DNA of 64,000 bases, taken from NCBI RefSeq assembly GCF_000735045.1, contig NZ_JPOQ01000031.1, positions 42,285 to 106,284 on the forward strand. The letters are read 5' to 3'. How positions within the stretch are numbered: position 1 is the first letter of the stretch; each line of letters begins with the position of its first letter. This DNA comes from Ferrovum myxofaciens. Its GTDB lineage: Bacteria; Pseudomonadota; Gammaproteobacteria; Burkholderiales; Ferrovaceae. The notes beneath the pieces were generated by a model. That model worked only from the letters and a program-made list of their open reading frames with translations. It did not search any database and was not told where the DNA came from. The translations under genes and the position numbers were made by a program. Shown in pieces: positions 38,447-47,633 of the stretch.

Positions 38447-40185
38447 TCCAGAACTTGCAGGCGTTGTAATTTGGCGTAATGTCCCTCCCGATCCATCAGT
38501 TCTCGATGGGTTCCTTGCTCTACGATATGCCCCTGATCCAGCACCACGATGAGATCGGCTTTTTCAATGGTGGAAAGGCGGTGCGCAATGACCAGAGTAG
38601 TGCGTTGTTCCATCAGGGTATCGAGGGCTGCCTGGACGGCACGCTCGGATTCACTGTCGAGGGCCGAAGTGGCTTCGTCCAGAATCAGGACCGGGGCATT
38701 TTTGAGGAGGGCGCGGGCGATGGCAATACGCTGCCGTTGTCCACCGGACAGACGCGCCCCGTTTTCTCCCAACAAGGTTTGAAATCCATCGGGTAGTTGT
38801 TCGATGAATTCCAGAGCATGGGCCGCGCGGGCCACCTCGCGCAACCGTTCCAGCGAGGTTCCGCGCAGGGGGCCGTAACCGATGTTGTGGGCCACGGTAT
38901 CGTTGAACAGGACGACTTCCTGGGTGACGAGGGCCAGATTGCTGCGCACACTGGCCAGGGTCAAGTTCGCAATAGGATAGCCATCCAGAAGGATGCGTCC
39001 TGACGTGGGGTTGTGAAAGCGGGGCACCAGACTGGCCAATGTGCTCTTACCACTGCCTGAAGCTCCCACCAGAGCCACGGTTTGACCGGCCTGGATCTTT
39101 AGACTGAAGGAGTCGAGGGCTAAACGATGACCCCGCGGATAAGCAAAACACACCTGATCAAAGTGTAAGTGACCTTGGGCGTGTTCCAGTACCTGGGTTC
39201 CTTCGTCTGTCTCGGGGGGTTGATCAATCAGGGCAAAGACGCTTTCTGCAGCAGCCAGGCCCCGCTGCAGGGATTCGCTCAAATCGGAGAGGCGCTTGAC
39301 GGGGGCCAACAGCATGATCATGGCCGTGATGAATGAAACGAAGCCACCCACCGTGGTTTGATCGGTACCTGCTTGCCAGGTGGCCATGCCGATGATGAGA
39401 GCGATGGCCAGGGCTGCGAAGAACTGGACAATGGGAACATTGGCTGCACTGGCCGCTGCCTGCTTCATGCTCAGGCGACGCACCCAATTGCTGGTTTCAT
39501 GGAAACGGTCAGTTTCAACGGGGATTCCCCCAAACACCTTGATGACCTTCTGGCACTGGATCGATTCATCCAGTACGCTGGTGAGATTGCCCATGGCGCT
39601 CATGGTGTCGCGATTGATATGACGCAGGCGCAGATTGACTTTTCGAACCACCCAGGCGATGGGCGGGGCCACCAGCAGGGTGACACTGGTGAGTTGCCAA
39701 TTCAGGTAAATCAACCAACCCATCAGGCCCACGACCACAAAACTGTCGGTGACCAGATTGGTCAGCACGGTGGTGCTGGCCTGCATGACCTGATTGGCGT
39801 CGTATACCAACTTCGAGATCAGTTCTCCGGTACTGTGGTCATCGAAGTAACGAGCAGGCAGATGGAGCAGGCGCCCGAACATTTGTTGGCGCAGGTCCAT
39901 GACCACTTTGTTTCCGACCCAGTTCATAGCGAATTTGGCAATAAAATTGGCAATGCCCCGTACGAAGAACAGTCCCATCAACATGAGCGGCACCCAATGC
40001 ATCCAGTGCGGATCCTTGTGCACGAAACTTTTGTCGAGCATGGGTTTGAGCAGGGCCGGCAGGAACGGTTCGGTGGCCGCAGTAACCACCATGGCGCCGA
40101 CGGCACCGAAAAATTCCCAACGATAGGGGCGTACATGGCGTAACAGGCGGGAATAGAGGGAGGTGGTCCCAGGCAGAAGGTGCAT
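38440..40185 (-). CDS. msbA: Lipid A export ABC transporter MsbA
   Basis: Flips lipid A-core across the inner membrane; half transporter of 581 residues. Six N-terminal membrane helices (about residues 20-310) and a nucleotide-binding domain with Walker A GASGSGKST, signature LSGGQRQRIAIARA, Walker B LILDEATSALD and switch His in VIAHRLST. It follows cobS by 26 bases and lies beside LPS core genes. Confidence 0.95.
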   Translation of the reverse strand: MHLLPGTTSLYSRLLRHVRPYRWEFFGAVGAMVVTAATEPFLPALLKPMLDKSFVHKDPHWMHWVPLMLMGLFFVRGIANFIAKFAMNWVGNKVVMDLRQQMFGRLLHLPARYFDDHSTGELISKLVYDANQVMQASTTVLTNLVTDSFVVVGLMGWLIYLNWQLTSVTLLVAPPIAWVVRKVNLRLRHINRDTMSAMGNLTSVLDESIQCQKVIKVFGGIPVETDRFHETSNWVRRLSMKQAAASAANVPIVQFFAALAIALIIGMATWQAGTDQTTVGGFVSFITAMIMLLAPVKRLSDLSESLQRGLAAAESVFALIDQPPETDEGTQVLEHAQGHLHFDQVCFAYPRGHRLALDSFSLKIQAGQTVALVGASGSGKSTLASLVPRFHNPTSGRILLDGYPIANLTLASVRSNLALVTQEVVLFNDTVAHNIGYGPLRGTSLERLREVARAAHALEFIEQLPDGFQTLLGENGARLSGGQRQRIAIARALLKNAPVLILDEATSALDSESERAVQAALDTLMEQRTTLVIAHRLSTIEKADLIVVLDQGHIVEQGTHRELMDREGHYAKLQRLQVLDQ

Positions 40186-40211
40186 GGTGTGGGGAAGTCG
40201 ATCCTAAAGTC

Positions 40212-40967
40212 CTAATTATGCGCTACCAGAGCCAAAGTGACTACCGTGGCACTTTCCACCAACTCTACCAGTGCGCCCGCCGTATCCCCGGTGGTGCCCT
40301 GAATTCGCTCCATGAGTTTTTGGTGCCACCAGTAACCGATGACCCCGGCCACCAGAATGGCGCCCAGACCGGGTCGTCCAAAGCCGATCAAAATGCTGAC
40401 CAGCGTCATGATGCAGACTCCCCAGACCGGGGTACGTGGCATATGCTGGGAGATTGCTTCTCCCATCCCGCCTGGGCGGACGTAGGGTGTGGTCAGAAAC
40501 AACAGACATAGGGCGGTGCGGCCCAGGAGTGGGGGCAGCAGCAGAAAACCCGGGGCAATGCGCGCATCCAGCGTGATCAGGGCCATGGCTTTGACCAGTA
40601 ACACGAGGACCACACTGACCACAGCAAAAGAACCACAGCGAGGGTCTTTCATGAGATTCAGAATGCGGCTCCGGTCCCCTCGGCCACCCCCAAAGGCATC
40701 TACTGAATCAGCCAGTCCATCCAGGTGCAGTGCTCCGGTGAGTCCGACCCACAGGACCAGAATCAACGCGCCGGACAAATTGGAGGACACTCCTAAAAAA
40801 GAAGTGAGTGCACACATTCCGGCCAACATGGCGCCAATGATGGCCCCCACAGCGGGATAAAAAAGTAGACACTGCCCCTGCTCCTGAGGAGTCGGGGGAG
40901 AATGGATGGGTACGGGCAGGCGCGTCAGGAACTGCAGGGCCAGGCCAAAGGTTCGCAGGGGTTTCAC
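40212..40967 (-). CDS. cobS: Cobalamin synthase (adenosylcobinamide-GDP ribazoletransferase)
   Basis: Membrane enzyme joining adenosylcobinamide-GDP and alpha-ribazole (phosphate), 251 residues. FLTRLPVP near the N-terminus, the metal-binding GALHLDGLADSVDAFGGG and MKDPRCGSFA are diagnostic. Last gene of the cobU-cobT-cobC-cobS run; starts overlap by 4 bases. Confidence 0.95.
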   Translation of the reverse strand: MKPLRTFGLALQFLTRLPVPIHSPPTPQEQGQCLLFYPAVGAIIGAMLAGMCALTSFLGVSSNLSGALILVLWVGLTGALHLDGLADSVDAFGGGRGDRSRILNLMKDPRCGSFAVVSVVLVLLVKAMALITLDARIAPGFLLLPPLLGRTALCLLFLTTPYVRPGGMGEAISQHMPRTPVWGVCIMTLVSILIGFGRPGLGAILVAGVIGYWWHQKLMERIQGTTGDTAGALVELVESATVVTLALVAHN

Positions 40968-41524
40968 GCGGGATGAGACTCGTTTTTTGTCCAGTCGTTC
41001 ACAACATGCAAAGAGCCATGGGGAACCGGATAGGTCAAAAAATCGCTACGCCGGGTTTGATTCAGTCGATGATGCAACAGACGGATGACGCCGCCATGGG
41101 TAATCAGTAAAACTGTTTGGCCTGCGCACTGCTGCCCCAATTCAATCCAGCCGGCTTCGACACGCTCGCAGAAATGCTCGAGGGTTTCCCCTTCGGGGGG
41201 GGGGTGTTGCCAGGGATCCCGCCAGAATGCGGCCAGTGTTTGAGGGTCTTTCTGGATCAATTCGGCTGCTGTATGCCCTTCCCAGAGTCCGAAATCCAGT
41301 TCGCTGAAACGTTCATCCACCGTCAGCGGGAGCCGCAGACGGGTAGCCATGTTTTTGGCAAAGCGCTGGCAACGTTCACGGGGAGAGCATAGGATCCGAT
41401 CTCCGCGCCAGAGGGCCACGGACTGTTCCATTTGTTGCCACCCCAAAGCGGTGAGCGGATCATCCAGACGTCCCCGAAAACCACTGTGCCCAGTGTCTCC
41501 ATGGCGCAGAAGAGAAAAGATCAC
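40964..41524 (-). CDS. cobC: Alpha-ribazole phosphatase
   Basis: Histidine phosphatase family, 186 residues, removing the phosphate from alpha-ribazole phosphate or adenosylcobalamin phosphate. Catalytic motif LLRHGDTGH, acidic residue region [13 protein letters not shown], second His in [11 protein letters not shown]. The codons for HPPPE contain a run of ten C on the coding strand (41195-41204), a slippage-prone tract. Overlaps both neighbours by 4 bases. Confidence 0.93.
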   Translation of the reverse strand: MIFSLLRHGDTGHSGFRGRLDDPLTALGWQQMEQSVALWRGDRILCSPRERCQRFAKNMATRLRLPLTVDERFSELDFGLWEGHTAAELIQKDPQTLAAFWRDPWQHPPPEGETLEHFCERVEAGWIELGQQCAGQTVLLITHGGVIRLLHHRLNQTRRSDFLTYPVPHGSLHVVNDWTKNESHPA

Positions 41525-42573
41525 AACTTCTCCGAAACCGCAGCTTCGGCAAAGGTGGCCATTCCTTCATGGAGCGCACAGGCCAGACGCAGCAGGGGGA
41601 TGGCGCTGGCGGCGCCACTGCCTTCGCCCAGGCGTAGTCCGAGGGATAATAGCGGGCGTGCATCCAGTGCTTCGAGAATGGCCTGATGACCTGGTTCGGC
41701 CGAGCGATGTCCATACAAAAACCAACGGGCTACCCCGGGATTCATGCGTTCTGCCGCGAGGGCTGCCACACTGCTGATGAACCCGTCCACCAGAACGGGC
41801 AGACCCCGTTGGGCGGCAGTACAGTAGGCTCCGGTGAGGGCAGCAATTTCGAATCCTCCTAGATATTTCAGGATGGCGTAGGGAGAAGTGAGCGCGCGCT
41901 CATGTTTCAACAGGCTTTGGGCAATGATCTCGATCTTGTGGGAAACCCCCGCTGTGGCCAATCCGGTGCCCGGGCCCGCCAGTTGCTGAGGAGGAAGATC
42001 GAGCAGGACGCAGGCCATGGCAGTGGCGGAAGTCGTATTGCCAATGCCCATTTCTCCCCCGATGAAGAGGTCTGCGCTGGCCTGCAGTGCGGCTTCGACA
42101 CGGTCTCGTCCGGCACCCAGCGCCGCATGGCATTGGGCTTCAGTCATGGCCGGCTCATAAAGAAAATTCGCCGTGCCGGGACCCAATCCCAGATGATGCA
42201 CGCCGGGCACTTGCGTCAGGTTCTGGACCGTGCCCAGATCGATGACTTCGAGGGATGCACCCAAGGTTCGAGCCAGCACGCTGATGGCTGCACCGCCACG
42301 GGCAAAGTTCTTGATCATTTCACCCGTGACGGCCTGGGGAAAGGCGGAGATATTTTCTGCAGTAATGCCGTGGTCTCCTGCAAAGATGCTGATCCACACC
42401 TGCTTCATGTGCGGACGTTCCCGCCCTTGGGCGGCGGCCAAGAAACAGGCCAATTCCTCCAGTTGACCTAGAGAACCGGGCGGTTTGGTCAGTTGTGCCT
42501 GGCGCTGGCGCGCCGCCAGACGAGCAACTTCATCCAGAGGACGGGAGGGTAGGGTCAACCAGTCAGGAATCAT
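41521..42573 (-). CDS. cobT: Nicotinate-nucleotide:DMB phosphoribosyltransferase
   Basis: Activates the lower ligand dimethylbenzimidazole for cobalamin, 350 residues. N-terminal [43 protein letters not shown] and the catalytic Glu near the C-terminus ([14 protein letters not shown]) all match the family. Overlaps cobC and cobU by 4 bases each. Confidence 0.96.
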   Translation of the reverse strand: MIPDWLTLPSRPLDEVARLAARQRQAQLTKPPGSLGQLEELACFLAAAQGRERPHMKQVWISIFAGDHGITAENISAFPQAVTGEMIKNFARGGAAISVLARTLGASLEVIDLGTVQNLTQVPGVHHLGLGPGTANFLYEPAMTEAQCHAALGAGRDRVEAALQASADLFIGGEMGIGNTTSATAMACVLLDLPPQQLAGPGTGLATAGVSHKIEIIAQSLLKHERALTSPYAILKYLGGFEIAALTGAYCTAAQRGLPVLVDGFISSVAALAAERMNPGVARWFLYGHRSAEPGHQAILEALDARPLLSLGLRLGEGSGAASAIPLLRLACALHEGMATFAEAAVSEKL

Positions 42574-43106
42574 GAGTGTCCTTTCAAAAAAACGGGAAGT
42601 CCGGCGACCATCAAAAGAACCGGGTCGCAGAGGGTTGCCAGAGCCTGATGGAGGCGACCGGCCTGATCACAGAAACGACGAGTCAATTCTCCGAGGGGGA
42701 CGATACCTAATCCGGTTTCATTGCTGACCAGAATCAATGTGCCTGGCAGGGTGGGGAGGAGTGCCAGAAGAGCATCCTGTTCACGTTGTACGCACTGTGG
42801 GTCGGAATCGAACAGCAGATTGGTCAACCACAGCGTCAGACAGTCCACCAGAATGAGACCCTCGGGATGCGCATGGGCACGCAGGGTACTCGCCAAAGCC
42901 ACAGGTTCTTCGATCACTTTCCAGTGGGCCGGACGAGTTGCGCGGTGATGTGAAATGCGCGCGCGCATTTCCTCATCCTCGATTCGGGCAGTGGCCAGAT
43001 AGGTAACCGGACGAGCGCTGTGTTTGGCCCATTGTTCAGCCTGGGCACTTTTACCGGAACGAACGCCCCCGAGAATCAAAACTCGCTGTGGGACATCAAC
43101 GCTCAT
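42570..43106 (-). CDS. cobU: Adenosylcobinamide kinase / guanylyltransferase
   Basis: Phosphorylates and guanylylates adenosylcobinamide; 178 residues. P-loop [15 protein letters not shown], the guanylylated His lies in ISHHRATRP, and [10 protein letters not shown] is conserved. ATG 43106 is used; GTG 43112 is also in frame. The start lies inside the last codons of rdgC, so translation is probably coupled. Confidence 0.94.
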   Translation of the reverse strand: MSVDVPQRVLILGGVRSGKSAQAEQWAKHSARPVTYLATARIEDEEMRARISHHRATRPAHWKVIEEPVALASTLRAHAHPEGLILVDCLTLWLTNLLFDSDPQCVQREQDALLALLPTLPGTLILVSNETGLGIVPLGELTRRFCDQAGRLHQALATLCDPVLLMVAGLPVFLKGHS

Positions 43107-43977
43107 CCACACCGTCCAGAGCTTCCACCAAATCCCGGATCAAGTGAGAAAATTCGCTGGTCATCAGGGCGAAATCATTGTCGAAGGCTTCTTCACTGGC
43201 GTTTGAGCCTTCACTCAGAATATCGAGCGGGGATAGGCGTCTCAGTTGAAGGGCTTCATCCAGCACAAAAGAGATTTTTTGCCCCCAGGTCAGGGCAAGA
43301 CGGGAAACTTCCTTGCCTCCTTGCACATGTTGCCGGATCTCTGACCCTTCCAGAGAGTGGTGGGCATAACGCACTTTCATGCGTTCATCCTGGCGGGCGC
43401 GCAATTCACAATCCTGGTCGATGGTGAAAACTGAGGGAAGGGTATCTTCCACCAGCCATTGAGTCATGGCCGTGACCGGAGACAAACGGGTGCACAGGGG
43501 GGCAGCACTGAACTCCACCCCGCATTTCCGCAGAGTCTCCAGCACTTCCTCGGCACGTCCAAGATTGGCGCTATCCACGACCAGCCACTGGTTTTGCGGA
43601 TCGATCCAGGCGTAGGTTTTGCGTTGTACGGAAAAGGCGCGGGGAAGCAATTCATCCATCGCCTCGTCCTTGATATCCTTCATCTGTTTGCGTCCTGGTT
43701 TATAGCCACGGGTTTGTTCGAATTCTTCGGCGCGGTGGCGTGCCTGTTGGGCAATGACGGAGGCAGGCAGAAGTTTTTTTTCGATGCCAAGACAAATCAG
43801 TAGGTGGGGTGGCAGGGTATAAACGAAATCTTCGTCATTGGGGGGGAGCCAGCCGCTGCATTGCAGATCACTTCCCGTACAGGATTGAAGGGGGCGATGT
43901 GACAACCGTTCACTCAGGGACTCGGCCGAATCCTTCCAGGTGCTGAGTCGATAAAGCACAAGATTCTTGAACCACAT
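43096..43977 (-). CDS. rdgC: Recombination-associated protein RdgC
   Basis: DNA-binding ring protein that limits RecA activity, 293 residues. ATG 43977 gives the family start MWFKNLVLYRLS; five earlier codons in frame are not needed. The core shows LICLGIEKKLLPASVI and the central TYAWIDPQNQWLVVDSANLG. It lies between rmuC and cobU on the same strand. Confidence 0.93.
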   Translation of the reverse strand: MWFKNLVLYRLSTWKDSAESLSERLSHRPLQSCTGSDLQCSGWLPPNDEDFVYTLPPHLLICLGIEKKLLPASVIAQQARHRAEEFEQTRGYKPGRKQMKDIKDEAMDELLPRAFSVQRKTYAWIDPQNQWLVVDSANLGRAEEVLETLRKCGVEFSAAPLCTRLSPVTAMTQWLVEDTLPSVFTIDQDCELRARQDERMKVRYAHHSLEGSEIRQHVQGGKEVSRLALTWGQKISFVLDEALQLRRLSPLDILSEGSNASEEAFDNDFALMTSEFSHLIRDLVEALDGVDER

Positions 43978-44025
43978 GGTCAATCCCCGCAAAGGATGGA
44001 ATTCTACCAGAAGGACGGTGGACCC

Positions 44026-45510
44026 TCACGGGAGCGATGGATTCTCCGAGGGGGCATCCAATTCCAGTGCGGCTTTTGCCACCAGTTCCTCGGGCAGACG
44101 AGCCTGGATGGATACCCCCAGACGTTCGAATTCGCGCGCCTGAGCAATCAAATTGCCTTTTCCAGTATGAAGTTGACCATAGGCCTTGTCGTAGACGGCG
44201 CGGGCTTTTTCCAACTCTTTGCCGACCTGTTCCATGCTGGTGACGAAGCCCACCAGTTTTTTATAGACTCGACTGGCACGTTCTGCCAGTTCAGCGGTAT
44301 GGGCATTCTGTTCTTCGAAACGCCACAGTTGGCGAACGATATTGAGACTGGTCATGAGGGTGGTGGGAGTGGCGACCAGAACATTTTTTTCGATGGCCTT
44401 CTGGAACAAACTGTCATCGGCACGCAGGGCTTCCACGAAGGCTGATTCGATGGGAATGAACATGAAGACCATTTCTGGGGTATTGAGCCCCGGCAGTGTG
44501 AAATAGGAACGGTCGGACAGTTCCTGAATGCGTGCGGCCACTGCCTGGACATGTTCTTTCAGGGCAATGGCGCGTTCTGCGTCCTCTTCTGCATTGACGT
44601 AACGGGTGTAGGCGTTGAGGGAAACCTTGGCGTCGATGACCAGATGTTTGGACTGAGGCAAATAGACGATGACATCAGGACGGCGTCGCCCTTCCTCTGT
44701 GGTAAAACTGACTTCCCGCCGGTAATCTTGACCTTCACGTAATCCCGAGCGGTCCAGCAGGTTCTCCAGAACCAGCTCGCCCCAATTCCCCTGTTTCTTG
44801 GCCTGGCCCTTGAGGGCCGTGGCCAGTTGATGGGCCTCCGCGCTCATCTGCTGGTTGAGCGCCTTGAGGTGCCCCAATTCGGCTTTGAGTTGAGCCTGCT
44901 GCTCCGTATCACGACGGTGGATTTCTTCCACCTTCGTGCCAAACTCCCCCAGCCGTTCCCGCAAGGGATTGAGCAGTTGACCCAGGGCATTTTCGTTCTG
45001 TTCTTTGAAATGACGGGATTTTTCTTCCAGGATGTCGTTGGCCAGGTTCTTGAATTGCAGGGATAATTCATCCCGTGCTTCCTGCAGAAGAACGATTTTC
45101 TCTCCTGCCTGAGTGCGTTCTGACTCCAGTCTGGTCTGCAATTCTGCAACCTGGGCCAAGTGCTGACGATGTTCGTTGACCTCGTTCTGGAGGTTTTGGC
45201 GCGCTTCATTCAACTCTTCTACCAAGCGTTGGCAACGGGCTTGTTCGGCGGTGAGTTCGGCGGATAGGCGGCCCTCCTGGATGTGCCAGTGATGTTCGTG
45301 ATCGCGCGCCTGATTCAAGGTTTGTTCCAGTTCGCTCAAACGCCTTTCCAGTTCAGGCAGTCGACTGGCCCGTTCCATCCATTGAGCCCGTTCCACCGCC
45401 CCTTCCGACCGTCCTTTTTCAGTGCAAACTGCCAGTCGACTGCGCCAGATCAAACTGGAAAACAAGGCTCCCAGCACCAGGAAAAGAATCCCAACAACGA
45501 CAACCTCCAT
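44026..45510 (-). CDS. rmuC: DNA recombination protein RmuC
   Basis: Predicted nuclease-fold protein that limits inversions at short inverted repeats; 494 residues. One N-terminal membrane helix (residues 3-25), a long coiled coil (about 35-190), then the RmuC domain with RPDVIVYLPQSKHLVIDAKVSL (the PD-(D/E)XK-like core) and VFMFIPIESAF. It lies 12 bases after opgD and 48 before rdgC. Confidence 0.93.
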   Translation of the reverse strand: MEVVVVGILFLVLGALFSSLIWRSRLAVCTEKGRSEGAVERAQWMERASRLPELERRLSELEQTLNQARDHEHHWHIQEGRLSAELTAEQARCQRLVEELNEARQNLQNEVNEHRQHLAQVAELQTRLESERTQAGEKIVLLQEARDELSLQFKNLANDILEEKSRHFKEQNENALGQLLNPLRERLGEFGTKVEEIHRRDTEQQAQLKAELGHLKALNQQMSAEAHQLATALKGQAKKQGNWGELVLENLLDRSGLREGQDYRREVSFTTEEGRRRPDVIVYLPQSKHLVIDAKVSLNAYTRYVNAEEDAERAIALKEHVQAVAARIQELSDRSYFTLPGLNTPEMVFMFIPIESAFVEALRADDSLFQKAIEKNVLVATPTTLMTSLNIVRQLWRFEEQNAHTAELAERASRVYKKLVGFVTSMEQVGKELEKARAVYDKAYGQLHTGKGNLIAQAREFERLGVSIQARLPEELVAKAALELDAPSENPSLP

Positions 45511-45522
45511 AGGGGAACTTCC

Positions 45523-47199
45523 TCAAGTGGGCAGATAATGATAGAGCCAGGTTTCGCTCAAGGTGTCATTTCCCCGCTTCAGATATAAACGGATATCCAC
45601 GGGATCGTTTCCTTCTACTTCGGTCAAGTCGAAGAGTGCGCGCCATGATCCGGGCTGGCCATTGGGGACGGGTTCCGTGGCGGCATTCAGGATACGTCCG
45701 CGGGAAGGCGTGATGACGGCTTCTGGCGCATTCCCTGAGGGGAGATGGAACAGTTCGCCGCCCTGAAAAACTACCTCGAATTTATGTGTGCCCGGTAACC
45801 GATGAGCGGGTTCTCCTCCTCGTCCGATTCCGGTACCGACGCAGCGCGCCAGAGATGTGGCAAAGGGCTCATCGGCCTGCCAGTAGAGACGGTAACGCAG
45901 GGAATGCTGAGATCCGGCGCGCGCTGGGGCAGCGGGGACCCACATGGCCACGACATTGTCGTACAACTCTTCCGTGGTGTGGAGTTCCACTAATCGAACT
46001 GTACCTTTACCCCAGGGATTCAGGGGTTCGATCCATAAACTGGGGCGCCGTTCGTAATGTACGGCATCCAGGTATTGATCGAAATGACGTTCACGTTGAA
46101 TCAGGCCAAAGCCCTTCGGGTTTTCATCGGAAAAATGAGATACCTCGAAGGGCAATCCCCACTCGAACTCCTGCTGGGGTGATCCTTTTGGATTTTTATC
46201 GGAAAAATGAGATGTCTTGATGCTGTAGGGATTGATCAGTGGTCGCCAAATATGTTCGTTGGTTCCAGTCCATAAGGAAAGTCCATCTGAGTCATGGACC
46301 TGTGGTCTCCAGTCCTCTTGAAAGGTCTTGTCTTTATCGGCAAACCAGTACATGGAGGTCATGGGAGCCAGACCAAATTGGTCGATGTCACGGCGCAGAA
46401 ACAGTTCCGCCTGGACGTCCATGATGACACCCTTGTCCCGGGTGAGGGTAAAATGGTATGCCCCAGAGAGACTGGGGCCGTCCAGCAGGGCATAGACCGA
46501 TACTTCCCGGGATCCCGGTTGAGGGGGGGCGAAGTAAAAGTGCGTGAAGAGAGGGAATTCTTCCTTCTGATCCTGGGTGGCGGTATTGACGGAAACCCCC
46601 CGTGCCGAAATGCCATACTGGTATTCATCGCCAATGGTGCGAAAATAGGACGCGCCCAGAAAAGCCGCCCAGTCGTTGCTGCGCCAGTCCGGCCCGGAGC
46701 CGTTGCGGCTTTCCTGAATGCGAAATCCGGCGAACCCTGCCGGGTGGCTCAATTCCTGAGCCGGACTATGCTCGGGCATGTCAAACAGGTGTTTGTCAAA
46801 GAGTATCTCCCGCGCTTCGGTGCGCGCGTGTTCGTTTTCCATGGGTTGGTCGAGACGGTACATTTTGACGGGAAAGGGGAAAAACTTGCCCGGATGAAAA
46901 AAAGCGATGGCATAATCTCCAGGACCGTCTGCAAAAAGTGCGTGGTCCATCTTGAAATGGATCTGACCATGGGCATCCCAGTCGATACGGTCAACGATGG
47001 CGGCATCGGGAGACAGGGGAGACGCATAGGGTTTCTGAGCCTGTTTTTTGGCTTCGGCACACAATCCCTCCCAGGAAAAGACTGTCCCCTGTCCCAGATT
47101 CAGATTATTGGGTTCAGCCTGTGCAAGGCGGGTGAAGAGGGGACTGGCCAGTAAAGTACCGAGGGTACCCATAAAGTAACGGCGATTCAGAAACGACAT
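45523..47199 (-). CDS. opgD: Periplasmic glucan biosynthesis protein OpgD/OpgG
   Basis: Periplasmic protein shaping osmoregulated glucans, 558 residues. The N-terminus (NRRYFMGTLGTLLASP) is twin-arginine-like, which fits OpgD more than OpgG. Core family segments include GASYFRTIGDEYQYGISARG, TSMYWF, DSDGL and NPKGFGLIQRERHFDQY. A 24-residue in-frame insertion repeats the element SHFSDxNPKG just before the conserved copy. The partner glucosyltransferase opgH is not in this window. Confidence 0.9.
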   Translation of the reverse strand: MSFLNRRYFMGTLGTLLASPLFTRLAQAEPNNLNLGQGTVFSWEGLCAEAKKQAQKPYASPLSPDAAIVDRIDWDAHGQIHFKMDHALFADGPGDYAIAFFHPGKFFPFPVKMYRLDQPMENEHARTEAREILFDKHLFDMPEHSPAQELSHPAGFAGFRIQESRNGSGPDWRSNDWAAFLGASYFRTIGDEYQYGISARGVSVNTATQDQKEEFPLFTHFYFAPPQPGSREVSVYALLDGPSLSGAYHFTLTRDKGVIMDVQAELFLRRDIDQFGLAPMTSMYWFADKDKTFQEDWRPQVHDSDGLSLWTGTNEHIWRPLINPYSIKTSHFSDKNPKGSPQQEFEWGLPFEVSHFSDENPKGFGLIQRERHFDQYLDAVHYERRPSLWIEPLNPWGKGTVRLVELHTTEELYDNVVAMWVPAAPARAGSQHSLRYRLYWQADEPFATSLARCVGTGIGRGGEPAHRLPGTHKFEVVFQGGELFHLPSGNAPEAVITPSRGRILNAATEPVPNGQPGSWRALFDLTEVEGNDPVDIRLYLKRGNDTLSETWLYHYLPT

Positions 47200-47222
47200 G
47201 GTGTTCTCATCCTTGGCAATAG

Positions 47223-47253
47223 AGGAGGTTGAATGGGTATAGTATAACCTCCT
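47223..47253. promoter_or_regulatory. Palindrome between opgD and the HMA gene
   Basis: AGGAGGTT and AACCTCCT, perfect 8-bp arms 15 bases apart. It overlaps a possible plus-strand -10 (TATAGT 47238-47243, with TTGGCA at 47213-47218, spacer 19) and a minus-strand TATACT. The symmetry suggests an operator shared by the divergent genes; the regulator is unknown. Confidence 0.45.
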
Positions 47254-47288
47254 GCAAAGTTATCTCGAAGGCATGGGGAGGGCATTTG

Positions 47289-47507
47289 ATGAACAACCGT
47301 CAATCCGGGGAATTGAATTTGACCGTGACAGGCATGACTTGTCAGGGTTGTGTGGGTACGGTTCGCCGTGTCGTGAGTGCCGTGCCAGGAGTCGAAGACC
47401 TCGCCATCGATCTGGATACTGGATTTGTTCAGGTACGTGGTGAAGTGGATGCTGAAGGGGTGATGGCCGTGATTCGGAATGCTGGCTACGAAGTGTGCCG
47501 AGCCTGA
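47289..47507 (+). CDS. Heavy-metal-associated domain protein (CopZ-like)
   Basis: Small cytosolic metal chaperone of 72 residues, one HMA (ferredoxin-like) domain with GMTCQGCVGTV; the two Cys bind Cu(I) or a similar metal. ATG 47289 is chosen because GGGGAGGG lies six bases upstream; the frame is open 20 codons further but those overlap the palindrome. No P-type ATPase is adjacent, so the partner is elsewhere. Confidence 0.9.
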   Translation: MNNRQSGELNLTVTGMTCQGCVGTVRRVVSAVPGVEDLAIDLDTGFVQVRGEVDAEGVMAVIRNAGYEVCRA

Positions 47508-47611
47508 TTTTTCGCGCCTTCTCCAAGGGAATTTGTTGAGAATTTCCTCAAAGGATTACTTGATCCTTGCGGTTCGGTATAGGACAATGGGCGTTACTTG
47601 GAGAATATGCA

Positions 47612-47632
47612 ATGAAGTGGTACTGCGGTTGA
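47612..47632 (+). other. Six-codon leader ORF before the c-di-GMP gene
   Basis: ATG 47612 has GGAG at 47600-47603 (8-base spacing) and encodes MKWYCG followed by TGA, ending one base before the ATG of the large gene at 47634, which itself has no Shine-Dalgarno sequence. Translation of the large gene may depend on ribosomes finishing this mini-ORF. Inferred only. Confidence 0.4.
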
Positions 47633-47633
47633 C

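Noticed and set aside
43978..44025. Cobalamin riboswitch ahead of the cob genes
   Set aside because: cobU starts inside rdgC and the rdgC-rmuC gap is only 48 bases, too short for a B12 riboswitch.
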